Shown here: in pieces, positions 16,834 to 25,156 of the stretch | Layout: each line of letters begins with the position of its first letter | Position numbering within the stretch: position 1 is the stretch's first letter | NCBI GenBank assembly: GCA_046260765.1 | Contig: JBHEOO010000014.1 | Location: 1-64,000, forward strand | Origin: Chromatocurvus sp046260765 | GTDB taxonomy: Bacteria > Pseudomonadota > Gammaproteobacteria > Pseudomonadales > Halieaceae | Direction: 5' to 3' | Length of the DNA: 64,000 nucleotides | Translations under genes and position numbers: made by a program | Notes under the pieces: generated by a model | The model's database searches: none | What the model saw: the letters and a program-made list of their open reading frames with translations, nothing else | What the model was told of the DNA's origin: nothing

Positions 16834-18356
16834 ATGTCTGATCCACGACTTGTTCTTGTTCTCGGCGACCAGCTGTCGCTGCACAATCCCGCATTGGTCG
16901 AGGCGCGTCCGGGCATTGACACGGTGTTGCTCGCGGAGGTGGCCGAGGAAGCCGGTTATGTGCGTCACAACCGTCACAAGATCGTGCTGATTTTTGCCGC
17001 CATGCGACATTTCGCGGATAGCCTGCGCGATGCCGGTTTCGAGGTGGTGTACATCACCCTGGACCAGGGTTTCGACTCGCTGTTCACCGCGGTGGAGAAC
17101 ACCCTCAAGACCTTGCCCGTACTAAGGGAGCTGCATTGCTGTGAGCCCGGCGAATACCGCTTGCGCGATGCCATGCGCAACTGGCAGGAGCTGCTTCGTT
17201 TACCCGTGACGGTGCACGATGACAGCCGTTTTCTCGCCTCCCACGACGATTTCGAGCGCTGGGCGGAGGGCCGCAAGCAGCTGCGCATGGAGTATTTCTA
17301 TCGCGAGATGCGCAAGCGCTACGACCTGCTGATGGACAACGACGGCAAGCCCGAGGGCGGCCAGTGGAACTACGATGCCGACAACCGCAGCGGGTGGCGT
17401 AACCAGGCGGAGGTCCCGGATCGGCCGTCAAACACGCCGGATGCAGTGACCCGTGAAGTCATTGCGGAGGTGAATGGCTGCTTCCCCGGTAATCCGGGAG
17501 ACCTCGAGCAGTTTCGCCTCGCAGTGACCGCAAACGCCGCGCAGGCGGAGTTTCACTGGTTCTGCGACAATGCGCTGGGTCAGTTCGGCACGTACCAGGA
17601 CGCGCTCGCAGAGGAGTCGCTCTGGCTCTACCACGGCCTTATTTCCATGTATCTCAATATCGGGCTGCTTGAGCCGCTCGAGGTGTGTCGGGAGGTTGAG
17701 GCGCGCTGGCGCGCCGGTCAGTGCAAACTGTCTGACGCCGAGGGCTTCATCCGTCAGGTGCTCGGCTGGCGCGAGTACGTCCGCGGTATCTACTGGCTGC
17801 ACATGCCGGGCTATCGCGACCTCAATACGTTCCAAGCAGACCGACCGCTGCCGGACTGGTTCTGGAGCGGCGAGACCGACATGCGCTGCCTTTCCAGGGC
17901 GCTGCATCAGTCTCTTGATCACGGCTACGCGCACCATATCCAGCGCCTGATGGTCATTGGCAACTTCGCGCTCCTGGCGGGTCTCGACGTACGCGCGGTG
18001 TGTGACTGGTATCTGGCGGTGTATGTGGACGCGTTTGAATGGGTGGAGCTGCCCAATACGCTGGGCATGGCGCTTTACGGCGACGGCGGCATTATGGCCA
18101 GCAAGCCCTACGCCGCGAGCGGCAAGTACATTCAGCGCCAGGGCAACCACTGCGCCGGCTGTCGTTATGATCCGGCGAAAACGACGGGCGAGGGCGCCTG
18201 TCCCTATAACGCCCTGTACTGGCATTTCATAGATCGCCACNNNNNNNNNNAAACAGCCGCATGGGCCTGATTACCGGGGGCTGGCGCAAGCGCAAGGCAG
18301 CCGATCGCGAGGCAATTATTGCCTGGGCCGAACAGACACTTCAGGAAATCGTCTAG
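16834..18356 (+). CDS. FeS-BCP type (6-4) photolyase/cryptochrome, interrupted by an assembly gap
   Basis: The product starts LVLVLGDQLSLHNPAL and matches the prokaryotic FeS photolyase group (Agrobacterium PhrB, Rhodobacter CryB). The four likely [4Fe-4S] cysteines are visible in VCDWY, HCAGC and ACPYNALYW, next to DAFEWVELPNTLGMA. The family repairs (6-4) photoproducts using FAD and a lumazine antenna. The literal reading frame stops at 18270, just after ten N. In another frame the sequence after the gap encodes NSRMGLITGGWRKRK and ends at TAG 18354-18356, matching the family's C-terminal helix. The true gap length must leave remainder two on division by three. Confidence 0.88.
18241..18250. 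other. Assembly gap (ten N)
   Basis: Ten N characters replace an unknown number of bases inside the photolyase gene, about 35 codons before its end. They make the gene look frameshifted. Confidence 0.99.
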
Positions 18357-18376
18357 CGCCGGCCTGGGTCGCGCTA

Positions 18377-18556
18377 TCAGTTTGTCTTCTGCAGACTGCG
18401 GCGCTGGCTGGCGCAGCGCCGGGAGCAGTAGACAATGTCATCCCAGTTCAATCGCCAGCGTGCCCGCCAGGTGAAAGGGCGGTGACACACCGGGCAGATT
18501 TTTTCAGGCCTGGGCGGTCGACCCCGCCCCCGTGTTGTTTTCTGTCTGTCCGGCAT
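18377..18556 (-). CDS. DUF2256 zinc-ribbon protein
   Basis: This is a 59-residue basic protein. CPVCHRPFTWRARWR and YCSRRCASQR supply two CxxC pairs, the pattern of DUF2256 zinc ribbons. These small proteins often sit beside cryptochrome and photolyase genes, as here: the ATG lies seven bases after the Cry-DASH stop on the same strand, so the two are probably co-transcribed. The function is not known. A longer in-frame extension upstream lies inside the Cry-DASH gene and was not used. Confidence 0.85.
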   Translation of the reverse strand: MPDRQKTTRGRGRPPRPEKICPVCHRPFTWRARWRLNWDDIVYCSRRCASQRRSLQKTN

Positions 18557-18563
18557 CGTGTGT

Positions 18564-19856
18564 TCAGATCGGCCAGTCCGCGGCGTCAGTGACGTATGCG
18601 GGCTGGTGCGGTCTGTCTCCGTCCCACTTCGCCACGAAACGTCCATCGCTGTCGTGATCTGCCCGCTGTTTGTCCTGGTTGAAACGGCGTCCGCCGCGGG
18701 GGTCGGCACCGACACCGGCAAGATATTGCCAGTTGCCATAGTTGCTGGCGACGTCGAAATCCACCAGGTGCTGCTCAAAGAATGCCGCCCCGTAGCGCCA
18801 GTCGATATCGTATTCGTGGACCAGGCAGCTGGCGACGATCTGCCTGCCGCGATTGCTCATCCAGCCTGTATCGACCAGCTGGTGCATGAAGGCATTGACC
18901 AGCGGGAAGTTGGTGTCGCCCTGGCACCAGCGGGCAAAGTTGCGCGGTTCAAAGGTGCAGCGAACAACGCGCTGGCCGGCGCCGCTGGCGCGAAACAGGT
19001 GGCGCGCGTCGTCGGTCAACGCCCGCCAGTGAAAGAATTCACGCCAGAGAAGTTCGAAGTACAGCCAGTATGTGGACTCATTGGACGTCACTTTCGACTC
19101 GAATGCCGCAATCTCACTCGCAACCTGGCGTGGCGACAGGCAGCCGGTTGCCAGCCAGGGTGACAGGGTGCTTGAACCGTCGAGTGGATCGAGGCCGTTT
19201 CGCGTTTCCTTGTAGGACAGAATGCCCTGCTCATCGTGTATGAACTGCTGCAGACGACGACGCCCTGCTCTTGCACCACCCCGGATTGGCAGTGCGGCAC
19301 TCGGTCGCGTCGCCGCAGCGGGAATGGCGTGGAAGTCCGCCGCCGGGGGTGGAGGCAATTTGGCGGGTGCGGGTGTCGGCGGCGTAAATGGCAGGGTCTC
19401 AACGGCGCGCCTGAAGGGCGTGAATTGCTTTGGCATCTTTGCCATCTGGAACGGCAGATCCGTCTCAGCGAACAGGGTATTACCACGATGCACCTGCACC
19501 GGGATATCCAGCTTGTCACGCAGCGTGCGCACGGCAGAGGCCTCGTACCAGCCGGGAGCGCGAGCCGTCCCTACCCGTTCAATACTGAAACGCCGGACAA
19601 GATCGGGGATGACCAGCTCGGGAGAGCCATGAAGCACCAGCAGATCCTGCCCCAGCTCGACCAGTTCCTCCCGCAGCGCGATGAGGCTTTCGGTGAGAAA
19701 GCGTTCGCGCTGCGGCCCGATGCCGTGTTGATTGCACCACGGACGGTTTCGCGGCCAGAGATAAACCAGAAGCAGCTGGCTGTCGTGACTATGTTCCAGC
19801 AGTGCAGGATTGTCCTGCAGACGCAGGTCATTTTGAAACCAGTACAGATGTCGCAT
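18564..19856 (-). CDS. Cryptochrome DASH
   Basis: This 430-residue photolyase/cryptochrome has the N-terminal antenna domain (LYWFQNDLRLQDNPAL) and the FAD domain with YKETRNGLDPLDGSS, MSNRGRQIVASCLVHE and DVASNYGNWQYLAGVG followed by DPRGGRRFN, which are Cry-DASH hallmarks. The family repairs cyclobutane dimers in single-stranded or looped DNA and may also signal. Length is normal for bacterial members. It faces the FeS-BCP photolyase and leads a two-gene unit with DUF2256. Confidence 0.95.
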   Translation of the reverse strand: MRHLYWFQNDLRLQDNPALLEHSHDSQLLLVYLWPRNRPWCNQHGIGPQRERFLTESLIALREELVELGQDLLVLHGSPELVIPDLVRRFSIERVGTARAPGWYEASAVRTLRDKLDIPVQVHRGNTLFAETDLPFQMAKMPKQFTPFRRAVETLPFTPPTPAPAKLPPPPAADFHAIPAAATRPSAALPIRGGARAGRRRLQQFIHDEQGILSYKETRNGLDPLDGSSTLSPWLATGCLSPRQVASEIAAFESKVTSNESTYWLYFELLWREFFHWRALTDDARHLFRASGAGQRVVRCTFEPRNFARWCQGDTNFPLVNAFMHQLVDTGWMSNRGRQIVASCLVHEYDIDWRYGAAFFEQHLVDFDVASNYGNWQYLAGVGADPRGGRRFNQDKQRADHDSDGRFVAKWDGDRPHQPAYVTDAADWPI

Positions 19857-19996
19857 GGAGACTCCGGGTGTGTGCGCAGGGAAGGTACGCTGGCGAGTCC
19901 TTCCCAGATTGCCGTGATTCGGCCCCGGGGTCTTTTTGAATCAGGCGCTCAAGCTGTATCTATGCGCCCTTTGTGACGCAGGCGACGCGTGCCTGC

Positions 19997-20944
19997 TCAC
20001 GCGTGGGCGCAAACCCTGCCCCTGCCCCGGGCTTTCGCCTCATAGAGGCGGGTGTCGGCCCGTCGCAACAGATCCGATTCCGCATCGCCCTGCAGGTATT
20101 GCGCAATGCCGATACTGACATCCGGTTTTACAGTGGCTTGATCTTCGCCAACGCAGAACGCTTCCGGCGGCATGGACTCAAGCCGGGTGCGAATCCGGTG
20201 CGCGGTGCAGCGGGCTGCGTGCAGATCTGTTGCGGGCAACAGGATAGCAAACTCGTCGCCGCCGTAGCGAAATGCTAGGTCAGACTCGCGGGTGACCGCG
20301 GTAAAGATATCCGCCAGCAATCTCAATATGTGATCGCCGGTCAGGTGGCCGAGTTGGTCGTTCAGTTCCTTGAAGTGGTCGACGTCGATAAGCATCAATG
20401 ACAGGGAGCCGCCGTGCCGTCGCGCACGGCTGACCTCCTGCGCCAGCCGCGCGTCCAGTGATTTGCGGTTGAGCAACCCGGTGAGTCCATCATGCATGGC
20501 CTGCTGCCGGTAGAATTGCATGCTGATTGCCACGTCGAGGTAGTGGCTCAGGCAGCTGACCGCACGCGCCATGAACAGGACCTCATCGTCATCAGGGTGT
20601 TCACAGCACAGGATCGTCAACATGCCCAGGTGTGAATCTCCAGCCTTCAGTGCGAAGGCAAGACCCTGGCCCCTATGCAGGCGCGGCCCGCGATCTTCCT
20701 CATTCGCGGTCGTCTCAGGTGAGTAAATGATTTCCTCGCCCAGGCCGTTTTCCCGGACCCAGTGCCTGAAGCGCTCCGTCAGAATATCCGCCTCGGCGCT
20801 GCCCAGCAATCTCTCATGCAGGTTTAACAGTCGTTCAGCGCTGCTGATCTGGCGCGCTTTGTCGTGACTGCCGGTGGGTTTGGCAATGCCGTTGAAGCGG
20901 GTCGGGCCATGGGTGGAAATATTCAGGTTGGGCGCTTGGTTCAT
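19997..20944 (-). CDS. Diguanylate cyclase (GGDEF) with N-terminal sensor region
   Basis: From ATG 20944 the product has 315 residues. The first 150 form a soluble, GAF-like sensor region without membrane helices. The GGDEF domain follows, with DGLTGLLNRKSLDARL, IDVDHFKELNDQLGH and RYGGDEF. RESD five residues before GGDEF fits the inhibitory I-site. It should make cyclic di-GMP and be feedback-inhibited. A longer in-frame start at 21022 exists but adds an atypical segment; neither start has a strong ribosome binding site. Confidence 0.88.
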   Translation of the reverse strand: MNQAPNLNISTHGPTRFNGIAKPTGSHDKARQISSAERLLNLHERLLGSAEADILTERFRHWVRENGLGEEIIYSPETTANEEDRGPRLHRGQGLAFALKAGDSHLGMLTILCCEHPDDDEVLFMARAVSCLSHYLDVAISMQFYRQQAMHDGLTGLLNRKSLDARLAQEVSRARRHGGSLSLMLIDVDHFKELNDQLGHLTGDHILRLLADIFTAVTRESDLAFRYGGDEFAILLPATDLHAARCTAHRIRTRLESMPPEAFCVGEDQATVKPDVSIGIAQYLQGDAESDLLRRADTRLYEAKARGRGRVCAHA

Positions 20945-21279
20945 TCGGCAGCTCGCCTTGTAATTGACGGATATACCTTTGAAACGCAATAAGCATGCCA
21001 ATCTTAGCCCTAAGCAAGTCACCCAGTACTACATGAAAGGAATACGGGGAACAGTCGCCTGGGTGCTACCCCTGTGTAAGCGCCCTGTCTGTAAGATGGC
21101 AGCCACGTCGGCAATTTGTCGCCGCTGGGGGCTGCAGGCTGTCTTTTTTTTGCCGCCCCGTCAAAATCCCGTAACGCGATCAGCGTGAGACATAGCACTG
21201 GCAACCTCGACACTGAGCCGAAAGCAGGGCATGTTCAATAGACTGTTGCTACTGTCCGAGGGTGCCGCGATGATCGTGC
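20945..21279. other. 335-base intergenic region between two GGDEF genes
   Basis: No protein gene is supported. The plus strand holds a terminator-like hairpin at 21098-21150 and a possible promoter near 20964, described separately as a small RNA candidate. I looked for a cyclic di-GMP riboswitch on the minus strand and did not recognise one. Confidence 0.5.
20964..21152 (+). ncRNA. Candidate intergenic small RNA
   Basis: TTGACG (20964-20969) with a weak AATAAG (20988-20993) could start a transcript near 21000. It would include a seven-pair hairpin GGGTGCT/AGCGCCC (about 21060-21084). It would end at a stem GGCAGCC/GGCTGTC with internal structure, directly followed by eight T (21143-21150). 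Both flanking genes run on the other strand, so the terminator serves neither of them. This is inference from structure only. Confidence 0.35.
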
Positions 21280-24261
21280 TCATGCGCGAGTTTGCGTCTC
21301 GCGAACCTTGATCTGGTCGCGGCCGGCATTTTTGGCGCGGTACAGCTCCTGGTCCGCCAGCTCTATCAGTTCGCCCGCATCCGAAAGTTCGTCAGTCGTG
21401 GCGGTGGCGCACCCCAGGCTCACCGTTACGTAGGGTGAGATGTCGCTATCTGGATGACGCAGTTTGAGTGCGCGCACGCGCTCCATGATCCGCAGTGCTA
21501 TCTGTGTGGTAGCGTCACGACCTGCGCCGTTTACCAGAACAATGAATTCCTCACCGCCGTAGCGGGCGAGCAGGTCCTGATCCCGCAGGGTGTTGTGGTC
21601 CAGTGCTGCCGCGATTTGCTTCAGGCAGTTATCGCCCGCCTGGTGACCTGCCGCATCGTTGTATTGCTTGAAGCGGTCTATGTCCAGCATGATGATGCCG
21701 ATGGGATCGCCTGATCGCAGCGCCTGTTTCCAGACTGCTTCAAGTCGCTCCTCGAAATACCGACGGTTGGCGACGCCCGTGACTGCATCGGTGCGCGACA
21801 GGAGCTCGACCTTGGCCAGCGCGGCCTGCAGCTCTTCGGTGCGCTGATTGACCTGGGTTTCCAGCTGCCGCTCGCGCTGTCTTGCCTTGTTTATCGTAAA
21901 CCGGTAGGCCACGATGATAAGAGCTGCGATGGCGATGCAGGCAAGCACCCTGGCCCACCAGTTCTGGTGCCAGAGGAGACTTCGATGGAGGGTCAGCTGA
22001 GCACGCCTGGACGCGATAAAACCGTTACCGTCCTCACCCCGTGAGGCCTGCACCGTGAATACGCTCTTTCCGGGAGGCAGAGAGGTAAAATAGGCTGTGC
22101 GGCGCGAGCCTACTTCCCGCCAGGAGTCATTGGCTCCGCCTAACCGGTATCGGAAAACAACGGCGTCTGCATTGCCCATGTGTGGCGCGGTATAGTCAAC
22201 CTCCAGGGATTGTGTCGCCGAGGGCAATTCAATGCTCTCCGTCAGCGGTACAGGGAAACCGTCGACACGGATGCTTTCGATGATCGGGTGCAACGGTGAC
22301 GACTGCCGTGCAGGCGCTGTCGGGTCAGTGGAAACCAGCCCCCGGTTGGTAGGAAACCACAGGTGGCCATTGGCAGCCTTGTAGGCGGCCGGCTGAAAAC
22401 CGCCCATGAACTGCGCTGAGCGCAGACCGTCTGCCTCATCGAACAGCCGTGCCGTGAACTGGTCCGCAGTGCCGCCGGCGACGGCATTCAGTGCGCTTTT
22501 CGCAACGCGCACCAGTCCGCCTGATCCGCTTAGCCACAGCTGCTGCATGCTGTCCTCGAGAATGGCCAGCACCGAGAGCTGTGGTAGGCCCTGTTCCAGC
22601 GTAAACTGAAAAATGTGTCCATTTTGTAGGCGCGCCAGCCCGCCCTCGCGGCTGGCAATCCAGATCACCCCGTCGGCATCCTCGTAGGTGCCGCTGACCA
22701 GATTGCTTGCCAGACCATCTTCTTCCCTGTACCACCGCGCCCCGTCATCATCGCGCCGCAATAGCCCGTTGTTGGTCGAAAACCAGAGTCGGCCGTGACT
22801 ATCCTGCATGATGTGGCGCACCATGCTATCGGTGGTTTCCTTTCCCAGCGGGATGCGCTCAAGTTCTCCATTGCGCTGCACGTATAGACCGCGGGAGGTC
22901 GCGATCCAGATATTGCCCTCTGCATCCTGTTCGAGGGCGATAATATGGTTGCTGTTGAGCCCGTTGTGCATCCCGAGCTGACTCACACCGTTTTCGGTAA
23001 AGCGTGAGATACCGCCACCAAACGTGCCTACCCAGAGCGTCTCGTCGTCTGCCAGCAGAACCGACGATACGCTTTGCGACGCGAGACCGTCAGATTCGTC
23101 TATCGCGGTGGTTGTATGGTCGTCAATCTGAAAAAGACCAGCAGTTTCTGTGCCGGCATAAACGGATCCCCCTGGCGCACCGGTGACGACGTAGGTTGAG
23201 TCCGAGATGCCCTCGGGGCGTCCGAAGGGCAGAAAGTGACTGTCCCGCAAGCGATAGAGACCGGCCATCGTGGAGGCCCAGATATTGTGTTCATTGTCCT
23301 CAAAAAGATCGAAAACATAGCTTGAATTACCATCCTCCAGGGGGAATTTCACCAGTTCGCCTGTGGCTGAGAGTCGCCACAGCCCCTTGCCATAGGTTCC
23401 GAGCCACAGGTTGCCATCGGCGTCCCTGAGGACCTCTTCGAAAGGCAATGCTTGTTTGAAGGGCGATCGCTGAAGGCGGACGGGTTTGCCGCTGTCGAGC
23501 TGGTAGATGGCTCCAGTGACCGTGCCCGCGAGCAGCCCCAGCCTGGAATCCCGAAACAGCAGATGAACCTGTGGTGCTTCCAGCCACTCGTCGCCGGAAA
23601 AACTGCTGAACTTACCATCATGATATCGACTCAGGCCATTGGTCAGCGTGCTGAACCAGAGGCTGCCGTCGGCGGCGGGGGCGATCTTGAACACCCGCTG
23701 ATCGGCGAGTCCATCCTTTACCGACCAGCTGTCTATTTCGCCGTCCTTATAGCGACTGACGCCACCCCCGGTGGCGAGCCACACGCTATTATCGTCATCG
23801 ATATAAATATCATAGACGGTGTCGCTGGCGAGTCCCTCTGCCATGCCGAGTGCTTTCCAGCCTTCTGTTGTCCTGCGCAGTGCGCCTCCACCATAGCTGC
23901 CAAGCCACAGCGTGCCATCGTCTGCCCAGGTAAAAACGCGAATGTCATTGGAGCGGAACGCACCGTCAGTCTGGGTGTTGAACGTTCTGAAACTGATGCC
24001 GTCGTAGCGCACCAGTCCGTTCTTGGTGCCTAGCCATAAGTATCCCTGCGGACCCTGTCGTGCCAGCCATAGCGTCTCCGAGGGCAGGCCCGTGGCGCGC
24101 GCAAAGCGATCTTTCAGGTGCTGGGTTGGCAGTAAATCGCCGCGCAAGGCGTAGGCTGGCGCAGCGCATATAAGCAGGTATAAAAACGTCCAGCAGAGCG
24201 TGACACCCGCCGGGCAGTGTGATCGCCAGGGACCTTTGTCATCATTGCGCCGTTGTGACAT
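21280..24261 (-). CDS. Periplasmic beta-propeller sensor diguanylate cyclase (Reg_prop, Y_Y_Y, GGDEF)
   Basis: From ATG 24261 the product has 993 residues. A signal segment (TFLYLLICAAPAYA) is followed by about 640 residues of repeated LWLGT/IWIAT/LWFST-type units, each ending in a variant of GGGISRF. These are Reg_prop blades, probably two seven-bladed propellers. A Y_Y_Y domain (FRYRLGGANDSWREVG) and a membrane helix (VLACIAIAALIIVAYRF) precede the GGDEF domain (ARYGGEEF). RDQD five residues upstream fits an I-site. The architecture couples a periplasmic signal, possibly a glycan, to cyclic di-GMP synthesis. The ligand is unknown. Confidence 0.92.
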   Translation of the reverse strand: MSQRRNDDKGPWRSHCPAGVTLCWTFLYLLICAAPAYALRGDLLPTQHLKDRFARATGLPSETLWLARQGPQGYLWLGTKNGLVRYDGISFRTFNTQTDGAFRSNDIRVFTWADDGTLWLGSYGGGALRRTTEGWKALGMAEGLASDTVYDIYIDDDNSVWLATGGGVSRYKDGEIDSWSVKDGLADQRVFKIAPAADGSLWFSTLTNGLSRYHDGKFSSFSGDEWLEAPQVHLLFRDSRLGLLAGTVTGAIYQLDSGKPVRLQRSPFKQALPFEEVLRDADGNLWLGTYGKGLWRLSATGELVKFPLEDGNSSYVFDLFEDNEHNIWASTMAGLYRLRDSHFLPFGRPEGISDSTYVVTGAPGGSVYAGTETAGLFQIDDHTTTAIDESDGLASQSVSSVLLADDETLWVGTFGGGISRFTENGVSQLGMHNGLNSNHIIALEQDAEGNIWIATSRGLYVQRNGELERIPLGKETTDSMVRHIMQDSHGRLWFSTNNGLLRRDDDGARWYREEDGLASNLVSGTYEDADGVIWIASREGGLARLQNGHIFQFTLEQGLPQLSVLAILEDSMQQLWLSGSGGLVRVAKSALNAVAGGTADQFTARLFDEADGLRSAQFMGGFQPAAYKAANGHLWFPTNRGLVSTDPTAPARQSSPLHPIIESIRVDGFPVPLTESIELPSATQSLEVDYTAPHMGNADAVVFRYRLGGANDSWREVGSRRTAYFTSLPPGKSVFTVQASRGEDGNGFIASRRAQLTLHRSLLWHQNWWARVLACIAIAALIIVAYRFTINKARQRERQLETQVNQRTEELQAALAKVELLSRTDAVTGVANRRYFEERLEAVWKQALRSGDPIGIIMLDIDRFKQYNDAAGHQAGDNCLKQIAAALDHNTLRDQDLLARYGGEEFIVLVNGAGRDATTQIALRIMERVRALKLRHPDSDISPYVTVSLGCATATTDELSDAGELIELADQELYRAKNAGRDQIKVRETQTRA

Positions 24262-24395
24262 GTGTTCGTCGTCAGGAGTTGCGGTCAAAGCCGGAAAGGC
24301 GAGGGTATCGGAGTGTCTCGCCGTGTAACAGGTGGCCCACAACCGTTTGACGACCCGGTCACGAATCGGTGTTCTTGCACGGTGTTATTGCTCGG

Positions 24396-24425
24396 TTGGG
24401 TGTTTCGCCGATCGGAGGTTATACT
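24396..24425 (+). promoter_or_regulatory. Predicted promoter of the carbonic anhydrase gene
   Basis: TTGGGT (24396-24401) and TATACT (24420-24425) are spaced by 18 bases, about 47 bases before the ATG at 24472. Confidence 0.45.
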
Positions 24426-24471
24426 GTTGACGAGAGGGGGTTTCGATCAACATCACAGGAATGGAGTGACA

Positions 24472-25149
24472 ATGAAGAAACTTCTTGAAGGCGTATGCAA
24501 GTTCAAGGCAGAGGTTTTTCCTGAGAAGAAGGCGCTGTTCACGGAGCTGGCCGCGAGCCAGGATCCGCGAATTCTTTTTATTACCTGCGCCGATTCTCGT
24601 ATAGACCCGAGCCTGATCACACAGACGGTTCCTGGAGAACTGTTTATCTGCCGTAACGCCGGGAATATCGTTCCCCCGCACGAGCGCTACGCCGGTGGCA
24701 CGACAGCCTCGATAGAGTTCGCGGTGGCTGCACTTGGTGTCAAGCATATCGTGGTCTGCGGTCATACCGACTGTGGTGCGATCAAGGGCGCCATGAACCC
24801 CGACAGTCTGCAGTCATTGCCCCACGTCAGTGACTGGCTGGCCCATACCCAGGCGGCGGTTGCTGCGGTGAGTGCACGGCATGATGGGCTGAAGGCTGAA
24901 CATCTTGCCGAACTGACTCAGGAAAATGTTGTGCTCCAGATGCGGCACTTGATGACCCATCCGGCCGTGGCAGCGGCAGTAGCAACCGGCAAGGCGCAGC
25001 TTCATGGTTGGATCTACGACATCGGTGAGGGCGACATTCAGTGTTATGACAGTCGCGACGATGTCTGGCGCCCCGTTGAGGATGTCTACAACGACCCCGA
25101 GCTGATTGAGCCTATGGAGAGGGGTGTGTTGAAGCACCAGCATGCCTGA
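24472..25149 (+). CDS. Beta-class carbonic anhydrase
   Basis: This 225-residue enzyme has the zinc-site motifs CADSRIDPSLI (Cys, plus the Asp/Arg dyad) and HTDCGAIKGAM (His, Cys), which define beta carbonic anhydrases. It interconverts CO2 and bicarbonate. ATG 24472 was chosen because GGAG (24463-24466) lies five bases upstream and the family begins with this KKLLEGVCKFK segment; a longer open frame reaches back to 24262 with no family resemblance. It is convergent with cusA, seven bases away. Confidence 0.94.
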   Translation: MKKLLEGVCKFKAEVFPEKKALFTELAASQDPRILFITCADSRIDPSLITQTVPGELFICRNAGNIVPPHERYAGGTTASIEFAVAALGVKHIVVCGHTDCGAIKGAMNPDSLQSLPHVSDWLAHTQAAVAAVSARHDGLKAEHLAELTQENVVLQMRHLMTHPAVAAAVATGKAQLHGWIYDIGEGDIQCYDSRDDVWRPVEDVYNDPELIEPMERGVLKHQHA

Positions 25150-25156
25150 TATCGAA

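Noticed and set aside
21019..21213. Small protein genes in the spacer between the GGDEF genes
   Set aside because: Frames on both strands have no ribosome binding site or family features, and the hairpin with a T-run fits RNA better than protein.
20945..21279. Cyclic di-GMP riboswitch upstream of the smaller GGDEF gene
   Set aside because: I compared the minus strand with the GEMM core by eye and did not find its conserved loop and receptor pattern.
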